64,000 nt of DNA from assembly GCF_003143995.1 (NCBI RefSeq), contig NZ_QFWG01000003.1:1-64000 (forward strand). The letters run 5' to 3'. Below the pieces are notes generated by a model that was not told the origin of the DNA, ran no database searches, and saw only the letters and a program-made list of their open reading frames with translations. Below, in pieces: positions 45,223 through 55,365 of this stretch; within the stretch, counting starts at the first letter, position 1, and each line of letters begins with the position of its first letter. The position numbers and the translations under genes are program-made. The DNA comes from Pseudoglutamicibacter cumminsii. GTDB lineage: Bacteria > Actinomycetota > Actinomycetes > Actinomycetales > Micrococcaceae.

Positions 45223-45353
45223 TGTTCCGGGCTAGAGTCGCAAGGTTCTGGTTTGTGTGGCCTACGGCATTAGACTCGGTGTAGAGATCGATGTGATCGA
45301 CGATAGGTCGCTGGCCACGTAACGGTCAGTGATGTGGAAGGACGTGTATTTCG

Positions 45354-46091
45354 ATGGGTCTGTTCTCGCGCCGCAAGCGTAGGAAACAGGAGGCTGAAGC
45401 CGCAGCGGAACAGGAAGCTGTCGCTGAGTCGACTCCGGAGGTTCCTGAGGGCAAACCTGAACGCCCCGGGGGGCCGTTCGACATTTCAGAGCGCACCCCG
45501 ACTGAGTCCTATATTGACCTCGGCTCGTTGAAGATCCCTGCGATCCAGGGCATGAGCCTCAACCTCGAGGTCGAGGAAAGCTCCGGCGCCGTGGTTTCGG
45601 CGGCCGTTGAGCACGGGGAGTCGCGCGTCCAGTTGCAGGCTTTCGCCGCATCGAAATCTGGAAGCCTGTGGGATGGCATCTCGTCAGAGATCGACGATGC
45701 GATCACGCAGCAGGGCGGCCGCACCGACCGTCGTGATGGCCGTTTTGGTCCGGAGCTTTTGGCGCGCGTTCAGGCCACTGGACCGAACGGCGAGCAGGGC
45801 CACATGGTGGCTCGCTTCGTAGGTATCGACGGCCCGCGCTGGTTCCTGCGCGCGGTCTTTGGTGGCCCGGCAGCGATCAATGACGAAGCCGCACAGGAAC
45901 TCGAAGCGTTCGTTGCGGGTGTCATTGTGGATCGTGGCTCGGAGCCGATGTCGCCAACGGAGCTTTTGCCGTTGCGTGTCCCGGAAGGGTCGGAGACGGC
46001 GGCTGAGTCTGCACAGGCGCAGCACGATGCGGAAGCTAATAAAGATAACCACGACCCTCGTCGTGGCCCTGAAATCACCCAGGTCGGCTAA
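45354..46091 (+). CDS. DUF3710 family protein
   Basis: A 245-residue protein conserved downstream of dut in actinobacteria. A basic N-terminus (GLFSRRKRRKQ) leads into a Glu-rich stretch. The family domain follows: YIDLGSLKIPAIQGMSLNLEVEE, then ARVQATGPNGEQGHMVARFVGIDGPRWFLRAVFGGPAA. The tail is disordered. Function is unknown. AAGGA precedes the ATG by about twelve bases. It is followed after three bases by the OB-fold gene. Confidence 0.88.
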   Translation: MGLFSRRKRRKQEAEAAAEQEAVAESTPEVPEGKPERPGGPFDISERTPTESYIDLGSLKIPAIQGMSLNLEVEESSGAVVSAAVEHGESRVQLQAFAASKSGSLWDGISSEIDDAITQQGGRTDRRDGRFGPELLARVQATGPNGEQGHMVARFVGIDGPRWFLRAVFGGPAAINDEAAQELEAFVAGVIVDRGSEPMSPTELLPLRVPEGSETAAESAQAQHDAEANKDNHDPRRGPEITQVG

Positions 46092-46094
46092 AGA

Positions 46095-46451
46095 GTGCCA
46101 ACAAGCCAACGCCAAGCTGGTGCCGAATGGCCGCAGCGGGTCACTGGTCAGCACATCCAATTGACTGGATGGATCACGGCAACCACACGCCCTGCGCCCG
46201 GCCATTCTGCGAGCTTTGAGGCGGTTGTCGTTCCGGACCGGCCGAGCCCAGGGCAGCGTCTGGAGTCGTCTAAAGCCGGTGAGCTCGTTGTCCTGATTTG
46301 GCTCGGTCAGCACCGTGTAGCTGGAATACACCCGGGCGCGACCCTGCGGTTTTCTGGGCCAGTGAGCCGGCGCGAGGGACGAGACGTGATCTTCAACCCG
46401 AGGTATGAGGTCATCGAAGCGGCTCCGGACCGGTCAGATAAGGAATCCTAG
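46095..46451 (+). CDS. OB-fold nucleic-acid-binding-like protein
   Basis: A 118-residue protein predicted to be mostly beta: IQLTGWITATTRPAPGHSASFEAVVVPDR, then LVVLIWLGQHRVAGIHPGATLRFSGPVSRREGRDVIFNPRYEVI. This is the pattern of the short OB-fold (tRNA_anti-like) proteins that lie between DUF3710 and DUF3159 in related genomes. Nucleic acid binding is inferred from the fold only. The GTG start lies three bases after the DUF3710 stop. Confidence 0.7.
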   Translation: MPTSQRQAGAEWPQRVTGQHIQLTGWITATTRPAPGHSASFEAVVVPDRPSPGQRLESSKAGELVVLIWLGQHRVAGIHPGATLRFSGPVSRREGRDVIFNPRYEVIEAAPDRSDKES

Positions 46452-46453
46452 GC

Positions 46454-47248
46454 ATGTCCAGCACTAACCCAGAGAAACCTGAACCGATGTCCGCTACCTC
46501 TGAGTCCTCAGACTCTGCGGCGGAAGCTACCGAACGGAAGCAGGCCGCGGCAGCCGTTGCGGGATCATTAGGTAGTTCGATCAAGCGTAAAGACGACGGG
46601 AACATCGACCCGTTAGCCTCGATCGGCGGCATCCGCGGTTTAGCGGAATCCACGGTTCCGGGTTTCCTGTTCATGATGATCTTCGCGTTTACGCAACAGC
46701 TGGACACCGCGTTGATCGCCTCACTTGCGGCTGGGCTCGTGTTCATCGTGGCCCGTGTTGTGACGCGCTCCCAAGTCACGCCCGCGGTAACGGGTTTGTT
46801 GGGTATTGCGCTGTGCGCGGTTTTCGCTAAAGCGGGCGGCAACGCACGCGACTATTACGTCCCAGGGTTCATCACCAACATCGTCTCCGCTGTGGTGCTT
46901 GGTATTTCGGCTCTCGTGCGTTGGCCGCTGGTCGGCGTCGTGTTTGGTTTCCTCCATGGTGAGGAGACCCGCTGGCGTGCGAGCCGTAGCCGCATGCGGG
47001 TGTACCAAGTAGCTAACCTTCTGGTCCTCGGCCTGTTTATTTTCCGTCTCGCGGTTCAGGTCCCGCTGTACTTCACGGACCAGGTCAACGCACTCGGCGC
47101 CGCCCGGCTCGTGATGGGCGTCCCGCTCTACGTGGGTGTGCTCGTTTTGGCGTGGCTCATTACCCGGCCACGCACCAACGTCGCGCAGCAGGAGCAGAGC
47201 GTTGCGCAGCAAGCTCAGGGCGTGGCGGACCAGACGGAGGAACCCTAA
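46454..47248 (+). CDS. DUF3159 membrane protein
   Basis: A 264-residue membrane protein with about six helices. The family opening is IGGIRGLAESTVPGFLFMMIFAFTQQLDTAL near residue 56, and a further conserved stretch is ARDYYVPGFITNIVSAVVLGISALVRWPLVGVVFGFLHGEETRWRASRSRMRVYQVANLLV. It is the last gene of the dut group, two bases after the OB-fold gene. Function is unknown. The C-terminus is Gln/Val-rich and probably cytoplasmic. Confidence 0.88.
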   Translation: MSSTNPEKPEPMSATSESSDSAAEATERKQAAAAVAGSLGSSIKRKDDGNIDPLASIGGIRGLAESTVPGFLFMMIFAFTQQLDTALIASLAAGLVFIVARVVTRSQVTPAVTGLLGIALCAVFAKAGGNARDYYVPGFITNIVSAVVLGISALVRWPLVGVVFGFLHGEETRWRASRSRMRVYQVANLLVLGLFIFRLAVQVPLYFTDQVNALGAARLVMGVPLYVGVLVLAWLITRPRTNVAQQEQSVAQQAQGVADQTEEP

Positions 47249-47259
47249 ACAGGAGGCCC

Positions 47260-47952
47260 CTAAGCAGGGGACTCGGCCTGGTCCCAGCCTTCCCGCAACA
47301 AAGTCCGCAGCTCGTCTTCTGCGGCAGGTGCGGCGAGGAAGATGACCTCATCGGCGGCTTCGAGAGTGTCGTCAGCAGTTGGCGCCATCGGGGCGTCATC
47401 GCGTAGCAACGCCACCGGAACCGTACGCAAAGGCCACGGAACCTCAGCGAAACGCAAGCCCACCATCGGCGAATCCGCGGGCACGGTGAACGCGACGATA
47501 TCCGCGGAATCCGAACGCAAAGACATGAGCCGTACGAGGTCGCCCTCTTCAACGGCTTCCTCGACCAGAGCCGTGAGCAAACGCGGCGTCGAAACCGCAA
47601 CGTCCACGCCCCACGCCTGAGTAAACATCCACTCGTTGCGCGGATTATTCACGCGGCCCACGGTTCGCAGCACGCCGAACTCAGACTTCGCGAGCAACGA
47701 CACCACGAGGTTCGCCTTATCGTCGCCGGTAGCGGAAACCACCACATCGGCGGTTTCTGGCCGGGCGCGGCGCAACGTCGAAAGTTCGCACGCGTCCCCG
47801 ATGAGCCATTCGACCCCATCGAGCGCGCCTGAAGTGACGGCTTCGCGGTTGTCAGGATCTTCGTCGATGATGCACACCTGATGCTGACGGCCCAAAAGTT
47901 CCGACGCGATCGACTGACCAACCGACCCTCCACCGGCGATGATGACTCTCAT
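47260..47952 (-). CDS. TrkA/RCK-type potassium channel regulator, second copy
   Basis: A 230-residue regulator with an N-terminal NAD(H)-binding Rossmann domain (MRVIIAGGGSVGQSIASELL, acidic IIDEDPD at the end of strand 2) and a C-terminal RCK_C ligand domain (GLRFAEVPWPLRTVPVALLRDD). Such proteins gate K+ transporters in response to nucleotides or c-di-AMP. The ATG overlaps the stop of the other trkA by four bases (ATGA). The pair corresponds to CeoB/CeoC of mycobacteria. No TrkH/TrkG channel gene is in the window. Confidence 0.88.
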   Translation of the reverse strand: MRVIIAGGGSVGQSIASELLGRQHQVCIIDEDPDNREAVTSGALDGVEWLIGDACELSTLRRARPETADVVVSATGDDKANLVVSLLAKSEFGVLRTVGRVNNPRNEWMFTQAWGVDVAVSTPRLLTALVEEAVEEGDLVRLMSLRSDSADIVAFTVPADSPMVGLRFAEVPWPLRTVPVALLRDDAPMAPTADDTLEAADEVIFLAAPAAEDELRTLLREGWDQAESPA

Positions 47953-48668
47953 TCCTCTACCTCGTCCGTGACGTCTTCAGTGAGTTCTTCGGCAAGTTTC
48001 TCAGCCCGCTGCGGGGTTTCCGACAAGATCCGGTCGACGTCAGCCACGGCATCGACGCGCATCGTCGCGTGCAGCGTGTCGGTTTCTTGGAACAGCATCC
48101 CGGCGTTCGGGATGATGCTTTCCCCGAAGCGGGTGATGTACGCGATGCGCACGCTGGCGAGCTCTTCGATGCGGGTGAGCGGCTGGCCACGCCAAGCCGA
48201 GGCGACGTTGAGTTCGCGCAGCATGATGGTGCCGGTTGAGTCGCGGTAGTCGCCGTAGAGCGTGTGGGAGGGGAGGATGCGGCGCAAGACTTGGTCTGCG
48301 CTCCACCGCACGCTCGCGACTGTGGGGATGCCGAGGCGTTGGAACACTTCGGCGCGGCCTGGGTCATAGATGCGAGCCACTACGTGGGGGACGTTGAACT
48401 CTTCGCGTGCAACGCGGGTTGCGAGCATGTTCGAGTTATCGCCTGAAGATACCGCGGCGAACGCATAGGCCTCTGAGACCCGCGCTTCTTTGAGGACTTC
48501 CAGGTCAAATCCGACGCCGGTGACGCGCTGGCCGTTGAAGCCGACAGGGAGCCGGCGGAATGCGTTGGGGTTCTTATCGATGACAGCCACGGAATGGCCG
48601 CCGTCTTCAAGCGTTTGGGCTAGGAGGGCGCCAACGCGCCCGCAACCCATGATGACAAAGTGAGCCAT
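47949..48668 (-). CDS. TrkA/RCK-type potassium channel regulator, first copy
   Basis: A 239-residue protein of the same family: FVIMGCGRVGALLAQTLEDGGHSVAVIDKNPNAFRRL is the nucleotide-binding part and ARIYDPGRAEVFQRLGIPTVASVRW the end of the Rossmann domain. An RCK_C domain and an acidic tail (ELTEDVTDEVEE) follow. A GAGG site is present. It diverges from a KimA-like permease across 62 bases, so the three genes form a potassium locus. Confidence 0.9.
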   Translation of the reverse strand: MAHFVIMGCGRVGALLAQTLEDGGHSVAVIDKNPNAFRRLPVGFNGQRVTGVGFDLEVLKEARVSEAYAFAAVSSGDNSNMLATRVAREEFNVPHVVARIYDPGRAEVFQRLGIPTVASVRWSADQVLRRILPSHTLYGDYRDSTGTIMLRELNVASAWRGQPLTRIEELASVRIAYITRFGESIIPNAGMLFQETDTLHATMRVDAVADVDRILSETPQRAEKLAEELTEDVTDEVEE

Positions 48669-48718
48669 GGTTTGAGTGCCTCGTTTCTTGACTCATCTCA
48701 GTGTGCCACGTTCGGGGC

Positions 48719-48724
48719 TACTCT
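48719..48724 (+). promoter_or_regulatory. -10 hexamer TACTCT of the KimA-like gene
   Basis: TACTCT is six bases before the GTG at 48731, with no Shine-Dalgarno sequence, again leaderless in form. Confidence 0.45.
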
Positions 48725-48730
48725 GGATGG

Positions 48731-50773
48731 GTGACGTTTTTTGATGCGGTGAAACGCGCCTTTGTTGGGCGGGCGGTTGCGACGGGTAAAAGCCCGGAGA
48801 CTCGCCTTGCCCCGAAGGATGCTGTGCCTGCGCTTTCCACTAATGCGATCTCGTCTTTGGCGTATGCGCCGGATGAGATTCTTTTCACATTGGCTGCTGG
48901 CGGTGTCGCGGCGCTCGTGTTCGCTCCGTGGGTGGGCATCGCGGTTGCGCTGCTCACGCTGATTCTGGTTGCGGCGTATCGGATGACGGTTCGCCGGGCT
49001 CCGGGGCAGGGCGATTACCAGATTGCACGCACTGAGCTTGGGGTGCGCGCCGGTGCCGCGGTGGGTGCTGCGTTGCTGTTGGACTTGACGTTGACTGTTG
49101 CGGTTTCGATGGCGGTCGCGGCGAGCTATGTTGTGATCGCGTTCCCGTCGCTTGAACCGGTTCAGCCGTGGATCGCGTTGGGTGGAGTTGCCCTTTTGAC
49201 GCTCCTGAGCCTGCGTGGGTGGGCACGTTCGGTCCGGGTCCGCATCGTGAGCGTGTACCTGTTTCTTGCGATGCTGTTGCTGATCTTGGTGGCAGGCGGC
49301 GTCATGGTCATGGTTTCAGGCCAACTGGAGCCGTTCGAGGGCGCGTCGGCGGCTAACGGGCCAGCCCGCGTACCGGCACCCGCTGAAGGGTGGGCTGCCG
49401 TGATCTTGGTTTTGCGTGCGTTTTCCACGGGCTCGGCCGCTGTGACTGGTCTTGAGACGCCGGTTACGAACGCGTCCTCGATCCGGTCGCCTCGTGCCAA
49501 GACCGCTGGCCGAACGCTGTTGTTCATCGGTGTGGTTTCGGCGCTCGGAATGGTGGGGATCCTGGTTCTTGCCCACATCTCGGGTCTCGCGCCCGCGGCG
49601 AGCGGACTGACTGGTTCAGGAACGGATGCGCAGCGAGCTGTCGAGCCGGGCACGTGGCCAACCCCGGTTACAGTTTTGCTTTCGCAGTCCATCATCGGCG
49701 CTCACTGGCCGGCGATCGTCGTGGCGATCGTGACGTTCATGATCCTGCTTGGAGCGGGCGTGTCCGCGTTCGCGTCTTTCCCGCGTCTTGCATATCAACT
49801 TGCTCAAGATGACCTGCTGCCACGCCAGATGCGTACCCGCGGCGAGCGCTTGGTGTTTTCGAACGGCATTCTGTTGCTCGGTGGTTTTGCGGGCATTCTG
49901 GTAGTCGCGTTTGGTTCGCGGGTTACGGATCTGATTCAGCTCTACGTCGTGGGTATTTTCATGGCGTTTGGGCTCGGCCAGTTGGGGCTTGCTCGGCGTG
50001 CGAATAAGCATCGCCGCCACGCGGTGCGCGCTACCCGTCGTCGCGATGTTCGGCACTTGCTGTTGGCCGGTTTTACGTCGGGACTTTCTTTCCTGGTGCT
50101 GATCAGCATTGTTGCGACGCGCCTGGCCTATGGCGCTTTCATAGCTTTCCTCTTGATTGCTCTGGGTGCTGCCTGGATGCTTTCGATACGCAGGCACTAT
50201 CAGCGTGTTGACCGACGGCTGAAGGCTCCGCAACATAAGCCTGGGGAGCTTGCCTGTGCGGACGATGTTTTGCCGAGCCGCGTTCATGCGTTGGTTCTGG
50301 CGTCGAATACCAATCGGCCCGTGCGTCGCGCGATCGCGTATGCGCGGGGGATGCGGCCAGCACGGCTCGAGTGTGTTCTGGTGGATACGGAACCCGAACG
50401 CACAGCCAGATTCTTGAACAGCTGGGACAAAGCTGAGCTTCCCGTTCCGTTGACAGTTCTGGCTTCGCCATACCGCGACGTCGCGGGTCCGCTCGTGGAC
50501 CACATCCGACGGATCAGGGCCGAGAAGCCTCGCGAGATCGTCGCGGTGTTCGTTCCGGAATACGTTGTTGAGCACGCTTGGGAGCGGCTCGTTCACAACC
50601 AGGTGGTTGCGAGATTGCATTCGCATCTGAGGCTTGAGCCGGGGATTGTGATCGCTACCGTCCCGTGGCAGATCGGTTTGGAACAAGACATCGATGATTC
50701 GAACGCGGGTGGGGCCGACGCGGCAGGGGGTCGTGGTTCACAGGGTGGTCGTGTTTCACAGGAAGGTTCGTAA
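48731..50773 (+). CDS. KimA-like APC-superfamily potassium importer
   Basis: A 680-residue membrane protein. By eye it follows the Bacillus KimA sequence pattern: AISSLAYAPDEILF in helix 1, LTVAVSMAVAASYVVIAFPSL, LRAFSTGSAAVTGLETPVTN in helix 6, then VSAFASFPRLAYQLAQDDLLPRQMRTRGERLVFSNGI. A long cytoplasmic C-terminal domain ends EYVVEHAWERLVHNQVVARLHSH and IVIATVPW. KimA is a high-affinity K+/H+ symporter controlled by c-di-AMP. The adjacent TrkA genes support a potassium role. Specificity is inferred; general amino-acid permease annotations are common for such proteins. The GTG is set by the TACTCT hexamer six bases before it. Confidence 0.82.
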   Translation: MTFFDAVKRAFVGRAVATGKSPETRLAPKDAVPALSTNAISSLAYAPDEILFTLAAGGVAALVFAPWVGIAVALLTLILVAAYRMTVRRAPGQGDYQIARTELGVRAGAAVGAALLLDLTLTVAVSMAVAASYVVIAFPSLEPVQPWIALGGVALLTLLSLRGWARSVRVRIVSVYLFLAMLLLILVAGGVMVMVSGQLEPFEGASAANGPARVPAPAEGWAAVILVLRAFSTGSAAVTGLETPVTNASSIRSPRAKTAGRTLLFIGVVSALGMVGILVLAHISGLAPAASGLTGSGTDAQRAVEPGTWPTPVTVLLSQSIIGAHWPAIVVAIVTFMILLGAGVSAFASFPRLAYQLAQDDLLPRQMRTRGERLVFSNGILLLGGFAGILVVAFGSRVTDLIQLYVVGIFMAFGLGQLGLARRANKHRRHAVRATRRRDVRHLLLAGFTSGLSFLVLISIVATRLAYGAFIAFLLIALGAAWMLSIRRHYQRVDRRLKAPQHKPGELACADDVLPSRVHALVLASNTNRPVRRAIAYARGMRPARLECVLVDTEPERTARFLNSWDKAELPVPLTVLASPYRDVAGPLVDHIRRIRAEKPREIVAVFVPEYVVEHAWERLVHNQVVARLHSHLRLEPGIVIATVPWQIGLEQDIDDSNAGGADAAGGRGSQGGRVSQEGS

Positions 50774-50775
50774 GC

Positions 50776-52224
50776 GTGACTCAAACTGACAACGTGCTGA
50801 CACCCGTGGAGTTTGAGCTGCAGCTGACCGGGATCGCCCACGGCGGCGAATCTGTGGGCCGGGCTGAGGACGGTCGCGTGGTTTTCGCCCGTTACGGCAT
50901 CCCAGGGGAGCAGGTCACTGTACGCGTGGATGACCCCGCGCCGGATGCCCGGATGTGGCGAGGCGACGTCATCGCAGTCCACGAAGCATCTGCGCATCGC
51001 GTTCCGCACGTGTGGGATAGCGCAGATCCGCTGAAACATGGTCAGGAAGTGCCGGGTGGAGCGGACTTCGGGCACATCGAGCTGAGCCACCAGCGCGAAC
51101 TCAAGACCCGCATCGTAGCGGAACAGCTAGCCCGCATCGGCGGCATCGACGTCAACGAAACCGACTACCGCGGCGTCCTGCCGCCGCTCACGGACACCGA
51201 CGGCGGGCTCGGCTGGCGAACCCGCATGGCGTACGCGATCGATGAACAGGGCCGGATCTCGATGCGCCAAGCCCGTAGCCACACACTCATCCCAACCCCA
51301 CGCATGCCGCTGCAACATCCCCGGCTTGAAGCGCTACGGCTCGGTGAGGTTGATCTGACAGGCCTCGAGAAGATCGAACTCGCGGTCTCCAACACTGACG
51401 AGCCGCCGCTCATTCTTGCAGTCCCGACCGTGACCGAAACGGGGGAAACGACGCGTGCGGCACGCGGCTCGATCAAACGGCTCAGCCAACATGTCGCAGG
51501 CCTCACCCACAATGATGGTCCGGCCAACGATGCGCCAGCCGCCTCGATCGCGATCCTCAACCAGATCAGCGGGGCGGCCAGCGACGGCCTCGGCCGCGTC
51601 GAACGCGTTACCGGCCGAACATGGCTTACACAAACCGCCAACGGCTACAGTTATCGGGTTACAGGCGAAGGCTTCTGGCAGATCCACAGCTCAGCCCCGG
51701 AAACCCTCATGCACGACGTCATGACCTACGCCGAGGCCCAGCCCGGCCAACGCTGGCTCGACCTCTATGCAGGCGCCGGACTGTTCACGGCTGCGCTCGC
51801 CGACGCTGTGGGGGAGAGCGGTGAAGTCGTCTCGATTGAAGGTGCGCCTGGAACCCACCGCGACGCAAAACGCAACCTTAAAGACGCGCCGCAAGCCCGC
51901 ATCGTGCAAGACCGAGTCGAGGGTGCGCTCGCTCAACTGGGCCACAAGCCACGCGGAGTAAGAAACCGAAACCAACGCCACGCCGCCATCGACGGCATCG
52001 TGCTTGACCCGCCACGTGCAGGAGCGGGGAAGGTAGCCATCAACCGCATCGTGAGCCTCGCTCCGAACCGCATCGTCTACGTTGCATGCGACCCTGCCGC
52101 GTTCGCCCGCGACGCCCGCCAACTCGTGCGTAGCGGATACCAGCTCACATCACTCACCGGGCGCGATCTTTACCCCCACACCCACCACATCGAAACCATC
52201 GCGCTCTTCACGCCAAAGCCATAA
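50776..52224 (+). CDS. TrmA/RlmD-family RNA m5U methyltransferase with TRAM domain
   Basis: A 482-residue enzyme predicted to make 5-methyluridine in rRNA or tRNA. The N-terminal TRAM domain (LTGIAHGGESVGRAEDGRVVFARYGIPGEQVTVRV) binds RNA. The Rossmann methyltransferase core has WLDLYAGAGLFTAALADAVG near 325 for SAM, VLDPPRAGAGK near 412, and VYVACDPAAFARD with the catalytic cysteine near 436. The cysteines for a 4Fe-4S cluster found in RlmD are not obvious, as in other actinobacterial homologues. The GTG is two bases after the KimA-like stop. The target uridine is unknown. Confidence 0.85.
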   Translation: MTQTDNVLTPVEFELQLTGIAHGGESVGRAEDGRVVFARYGIPGEQVTVRVDDPAPDARMWRGDVIAVHEASAHRVPHVWDSADPLKHGQEVPGGADFGHIELSHQRELKTRIVAEQLARIGGIDVNETDYRGVLPPLTDTDGGLGWRTRMAYAIDEQGRISMRQARSHTLIPTPRMPLQHPRLEALRLGEVDLTGLEKIELAVSNTDEPPLILAVPTVTETGETTRAARGSIKRLSQHVAGLTHNDGPANDAPAASIAILNQISGAASDGLGRVERVTGRTWLTQTANGYSYRVTGEGFWQIHSSAPETLMHDVMTYAEAQPGQRWLDLYAGAGLFTAALADAVGESGEVVSIEGAPGTHRDAKRNLKDAPQARIVQDRVEGALAQLGHKPRGVRNRNQRHAAIDGIVLDPPRAGAGKVAINRIVSLAPNRIVYVACDPAAFARDARQLVRSGYQLTSLTGRDLYPHTHHIETIALFTPKP

Positions 52225-52381
52225 AACAAGCCGTAAACGTGGGATTCGCCACCCGGTCTGCTTGTGTCATAGACGCCAAACAGTCCGAGGTACCCGGTAG
52301 GATTAGACATAACTGCGCTGAGCCAAACGGCGCCGACACCAGCGTCACTGCTCAGGACAGATCACTTGCGAGAGGAGATCC

Positions 52382-55087
52382 ATGACAACCGTGGACAGCT
52401 TCGGCGCTAAGGACGTACTCAACGTCAAGGGCACCGAATACGAAATTTTTCGCCTGGACGCCGTAAAGGGCTCCGAGCGTCTTCCATTTAGCCTCAAGGT
52501 GCTGCTCGAGAACCTGCTGCGCACCGAAGACGGCGCCAACATCACCAAGGAGCACATCGAAGCCCTTGGCAACTGGGATCCAAAGGCACAGCCAAACACC
52601 GAGATCCAGTTCACTCCAGCCCGCGTCATCATGCAGGACTTCACCGGTGTTCCTTGCATCGTCGACCTGGCAACCATGCGTGAAGCCATCCAGGACCTGG
52701 GTGGCGACGCCAAGCGAGTCAACCCTCTCGCACCAGCTGAGCTGGTTATTGACCACTCGGTTCAGATCGACAAGTTCGGTACCGAAGCCGCACTCGAGCG
52801 CAACATGGAGATCGAGTACGAGCGCAACGGCGAGCGCTACCAGTTCCTCCGCTGGGGCCAGACCGCATTCGACGACTTCAAGGTCGTTCCTCCAGGCACC
52901 GGTATTGTCCACCAGGTCAACATCGAATACTTGGCACGCACCGTCATGACCCGCGAAGTCGACGGCGTTCTGCGCGCATACCCAGACACCTGTGTCGGTA
53001 CCGACTCCCACACCACCATGGTCAACGGCCTCGGTGTTCTCGGTTGGGGCGTTGGCGGTATCGAGGCTGAGGCAGCGATGCTCGGACAGCCAGTTTCGAT
53101 GCTCATCCCACGCGTTGTTGGCTTCAAGCTCTCGGGCGAGATCCCAGCTGGCGCAACCGCAACCGACGTCGTTCTGACCATCACCGAGATGCTGCGTCAG
53201 CACGGCGTTGTCGGTAAGTTCGTTGAGTTCTACGGCAAGGGCGTATCCGCTGTGCCACTCGCGAACCGCGCAACCATCGGTAACATGTCGCCAGAGTTCG
53301 GTTCGACCGCGGCAATGTTCCCGATCGACGAAGTCACCCTCGACTACCTGCGCCTGACCGGCCGCCCACAGGAGAACATCGACCTGGTTGAGGCATACGC
53401 CAAGGAACAGGGCCTGTGGCACGACCCAGAGAACGAAGCCGAGTACTCCGAGTACCTCGAGCTCGACCTCTCGACCGTTGTCCCATCTATCGCTGGCCCG
53501 AAGCGTCCACAGGACCGCATCGAGCTCACCAGCGCGAAGGACCAGTTCCGCAAGGACATCGAGAACTACTCCGACGGCCGCGACCAGGCAGGCAAGGGCC
53601 GCCCATCCGCTGCAGTCGACGTCAAGATGGAAGACGGCCGCGAGTTCACCCTCGACCACGGCTTCGTTTCGATCGCATCGATCACGTCCTGCACCAACAC
53701 CTCCAACCCATCCGTGATGCTCGCGGCAGCACTGCTGGCACGCAACGCGGTTGAAAAGGGCCTGACCTCCAAGCCATGGGTCAAGACCTCCGTGGCTCCA
53801 GGCTCCAAGGTTGTCACCAACTACTACGAGAAGTCCGGCCTCATCCCATACCTCGAGAAGCTCGGCTTCTTCGTGGTCGGCTACGGCTGCACGACCTGCA
53901 TCGGTAACTCCGGCCCACTCGAGCCAGAGATCTCCAAGGCAGTTCAGGACAACGACCTCACCGCAGTTTCGGTTCTCTCCGGTAACCGTAACTTCGAAGG
54001 CCGCATCAACCCTGACGTGAAGATGAACTACCTGGCTTCGCCTCCACTCGTGATCGCTTACGCGCTGGCAGGCACCATGGACTTCGACTTCGAGAACGAA
54101 GCCCTGGGTCAGGACAAGGACGGCAACGACGTCTTCCTCAAGGACATCTGGCCAAACCCAACCGAGGTTGAGAAGGTCATTTCCGAGTCGATCGACTCCG
54201 AGATGTTCAAGAGCGACTACGCATCCGTCTTCGACGGCGACGAGCGCTGGAAGTCCCTCGACACCCCAGAAGGCAACACCTTCGAGTGGGATGCAGAGTC
54301 CACCTACGTGCGTAAGCCTCCTTACTTCGAAGGCATGGGCGAGAAGCCAGAGCCAGTCGAGGACATCGACGGCGCTCGCGTTCTGCTCAAGCTGGGCGAT
54401 TCGGTCACGACCGACCACATCTCCCCAGCAGGTTCCTTCAAGTCCGACACCCCAGCAGGTAAGTACCTGCTCGAGAACGGTGTTGAGCGTAAGGACTTCA
54501 ACTCCTACGGCTCCCGCCGTGGTAACCACGAGGTCATGATTCGCGGTACCTTCGCGAACATCCGCCTCCGCAACCAGCTGCTGGACAACGTCGAGGGTGG
54601 CTTCACCCGCGACTTCACCCAGGCTGAGGGCCCACAGTCCACCGTTTACGACGCAGCTATGAACTACAAGGAGCAGGGCACCCCGCTCGTTGTTCTGGCA
54701 GGCGCCGAATACGGCTCCGGTTCGTCCCGTGACTGGGCTGCAAAGGGTACCGCTCTGCTGGGCGTCAAGGCAGTCATCGCCGTCTCCTACGAGCGCATCC
54801 ACCGTTCCAACCTGATCGGTATGGGCGTTCTGCCGCTCCAATTCCCAGAAGGCGAGTCCGCAGACTCGCTGGGCTTGACCGGCACTGAGACCTTCAAGAT
54901 TGAGGGCATCAACGAGCTCAACAACGGCTCGACGCCAAAGACCGTGAAGGTTACCGCTACCGGCGAAGACGGCAAGGAAACCACCTTCGATGCAGTGGTG
55001 CGCATCGATACCCCAGGTGAAGCTGACTACTACCGTAACGGCGGTATCCTGCAGTACGTTCTGCGCAACATCGCCGCTAACAAGTAA
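52382..55087 (+). CDS. acnA: Aconitate hydratase A
   Basis: The TCA-cycle enzyme isomerising citrate to isocitrate. The 901 residues match monomeric AcnA. The 4Fe-4S cysteines are in [12 protein letters not shown] near 437 and [10 protein letters not shown] near 503 and 506, and the C-terminal swivelling domain has [20 protein letters not shown] precedes the ATG. AcnA-type enzymes can also bind RNA when iron is scarce, which cannot be judged here. Codon use is strongly biased to C-ending codons, as expected of a highly expressed gene. Confidence 0.97.
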   Translation: MTTVDSFGAKDVLNVKGTEYEIFRLDAVKGSERLPFSLKVLLENLLRTEDGANITKEHIEALGNWDPKAQPNTEIQFTPARVIMQDFTGVPCIVDLATMREAIQDLGGDAKRVNPLAPAELVIDHSVQIDKFGTEAALERNMEIEYERNGERYQFLRWGQTAFDDFKVVPPGTGIVHQVNIEYLARTVMTREVDGVLRAYPDTCVGTDSHTTMVNGLGVLGWGVGGIEAEAAMLGQPVSMLIPRVVGFKLSGEIPAGATATDVVLTITEMLRQHGVVGKFVEFYGKGVSAVPLANRATIGNMSPEFGSTAAMFPIDEVTLDYLRLTGRPQENIDLVEAYAKEQGLWHDPENEAEYSEYLELDLSTVVPSIAGPKRPQDRIELTSAKDQFRKDIENYSDGRDQAGKGRPSAAVDVKMEDGREFTLDHGFVSIASITSCTNTSNPSVMLAAALLARNAVEKGLTSKPWVKTSVAPGSKVVTNYYEKSGLIPYLEKLGFFVVGYGCTTCIGNSGPLEPEISKAVQDNDLTAVSVLSGNRNFEGRINPDVKMNYLASPPLVIAYALAGTMDFDFENEALGQDKDGNDVFLKDIWPNPTEVEKVISESIDSEMFKSDYASVFDGDERWKSLDTPEGNTFEWDAESTYVRKPPYFEGMGEKPEPVEDIDGARVLLKLGDSVTTDHISPAGSFKSDTPAGKYLLENGVERKDFNSYGSRRGNHEVMIRGTFANIRLRNQLLDNVEGGFTRDFTQAEGPQSTVYDAAMNYKEQGTPLVVLAGAEYGSGSSRDWAAKGTALLGVKAVIAVSYERIHRSNLIGMGVLPLQFPEGESADSLGLTGTETFKIEGINELNNGSTPKTVKVTATGEDGKETTFDAVVRIDTPGEADYYRNGGILQYVLRNIAANK

Positions 55088-55113
55088 GTCACCTGAGACG
55101 GCGCAACCGGCGG

Positions 55114-55154
55114 GTGCTGTAGCGAGCTAAAAGCAAGTGAGCTCACTACAGCAC
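55114..55154 (+). terminator. First hairpin after acnA
   Basis: A 15-bp inverted repeat (55114-55128 with 55140-55154, one mismatch) and an 11-base loop, 26 bases after the stop, without a T-run. Confidence 0.5.
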
Positions 55155-55187
55155 AGCTGGTAGCCGCGCTGGGTACAGCAAACAACA

Positions 55188-55222
55188 GAGGATGGCCTCA
55201 ACCGAGTGTTGGGGCCATCCTC
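55188..55222 (+). terminator. Intrinsic terminator after acnA
   Basis: A 10-bp GC-rich stem gaggatggcc/ggccatcctc followed directly by cgtttta, the usual form of an intrinsic terminator. Confidence 0.7.
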
Positions 55223-55272
55223 CGTTTTACTGTCACGTTCAAACGCCGGCCACCTTCACGCTACCGGCGGGA

Positions 55273-55278
55273 TAGACT
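55273..55278 (+). promoter_or_regulatory. -10 hexamer TAGACT of dxs
   Basis: TAGACT lies seven bases before an ATG at 55286, so transcription probably starts there, giving dxs an 80-base leader. The ATG opens a 45-codon frame that overlaps the start of dxs. Confidence 0.45.
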
Positions 55279-55365
55279 AGTACGGATGCCACTCAGCCGC
55301 GCCGCCTGCTGTGCAGAGTCGACTGTGACGGCTACATCAGACAACAGAAGTGGAGGACGAGCCGG

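Noticed and set aside
52352-54841. Long open frame opposite acnA (about 829 codons)
   Set aside because: Antisense shadow of aconitase, with no recognisable motif and no ribosome site.
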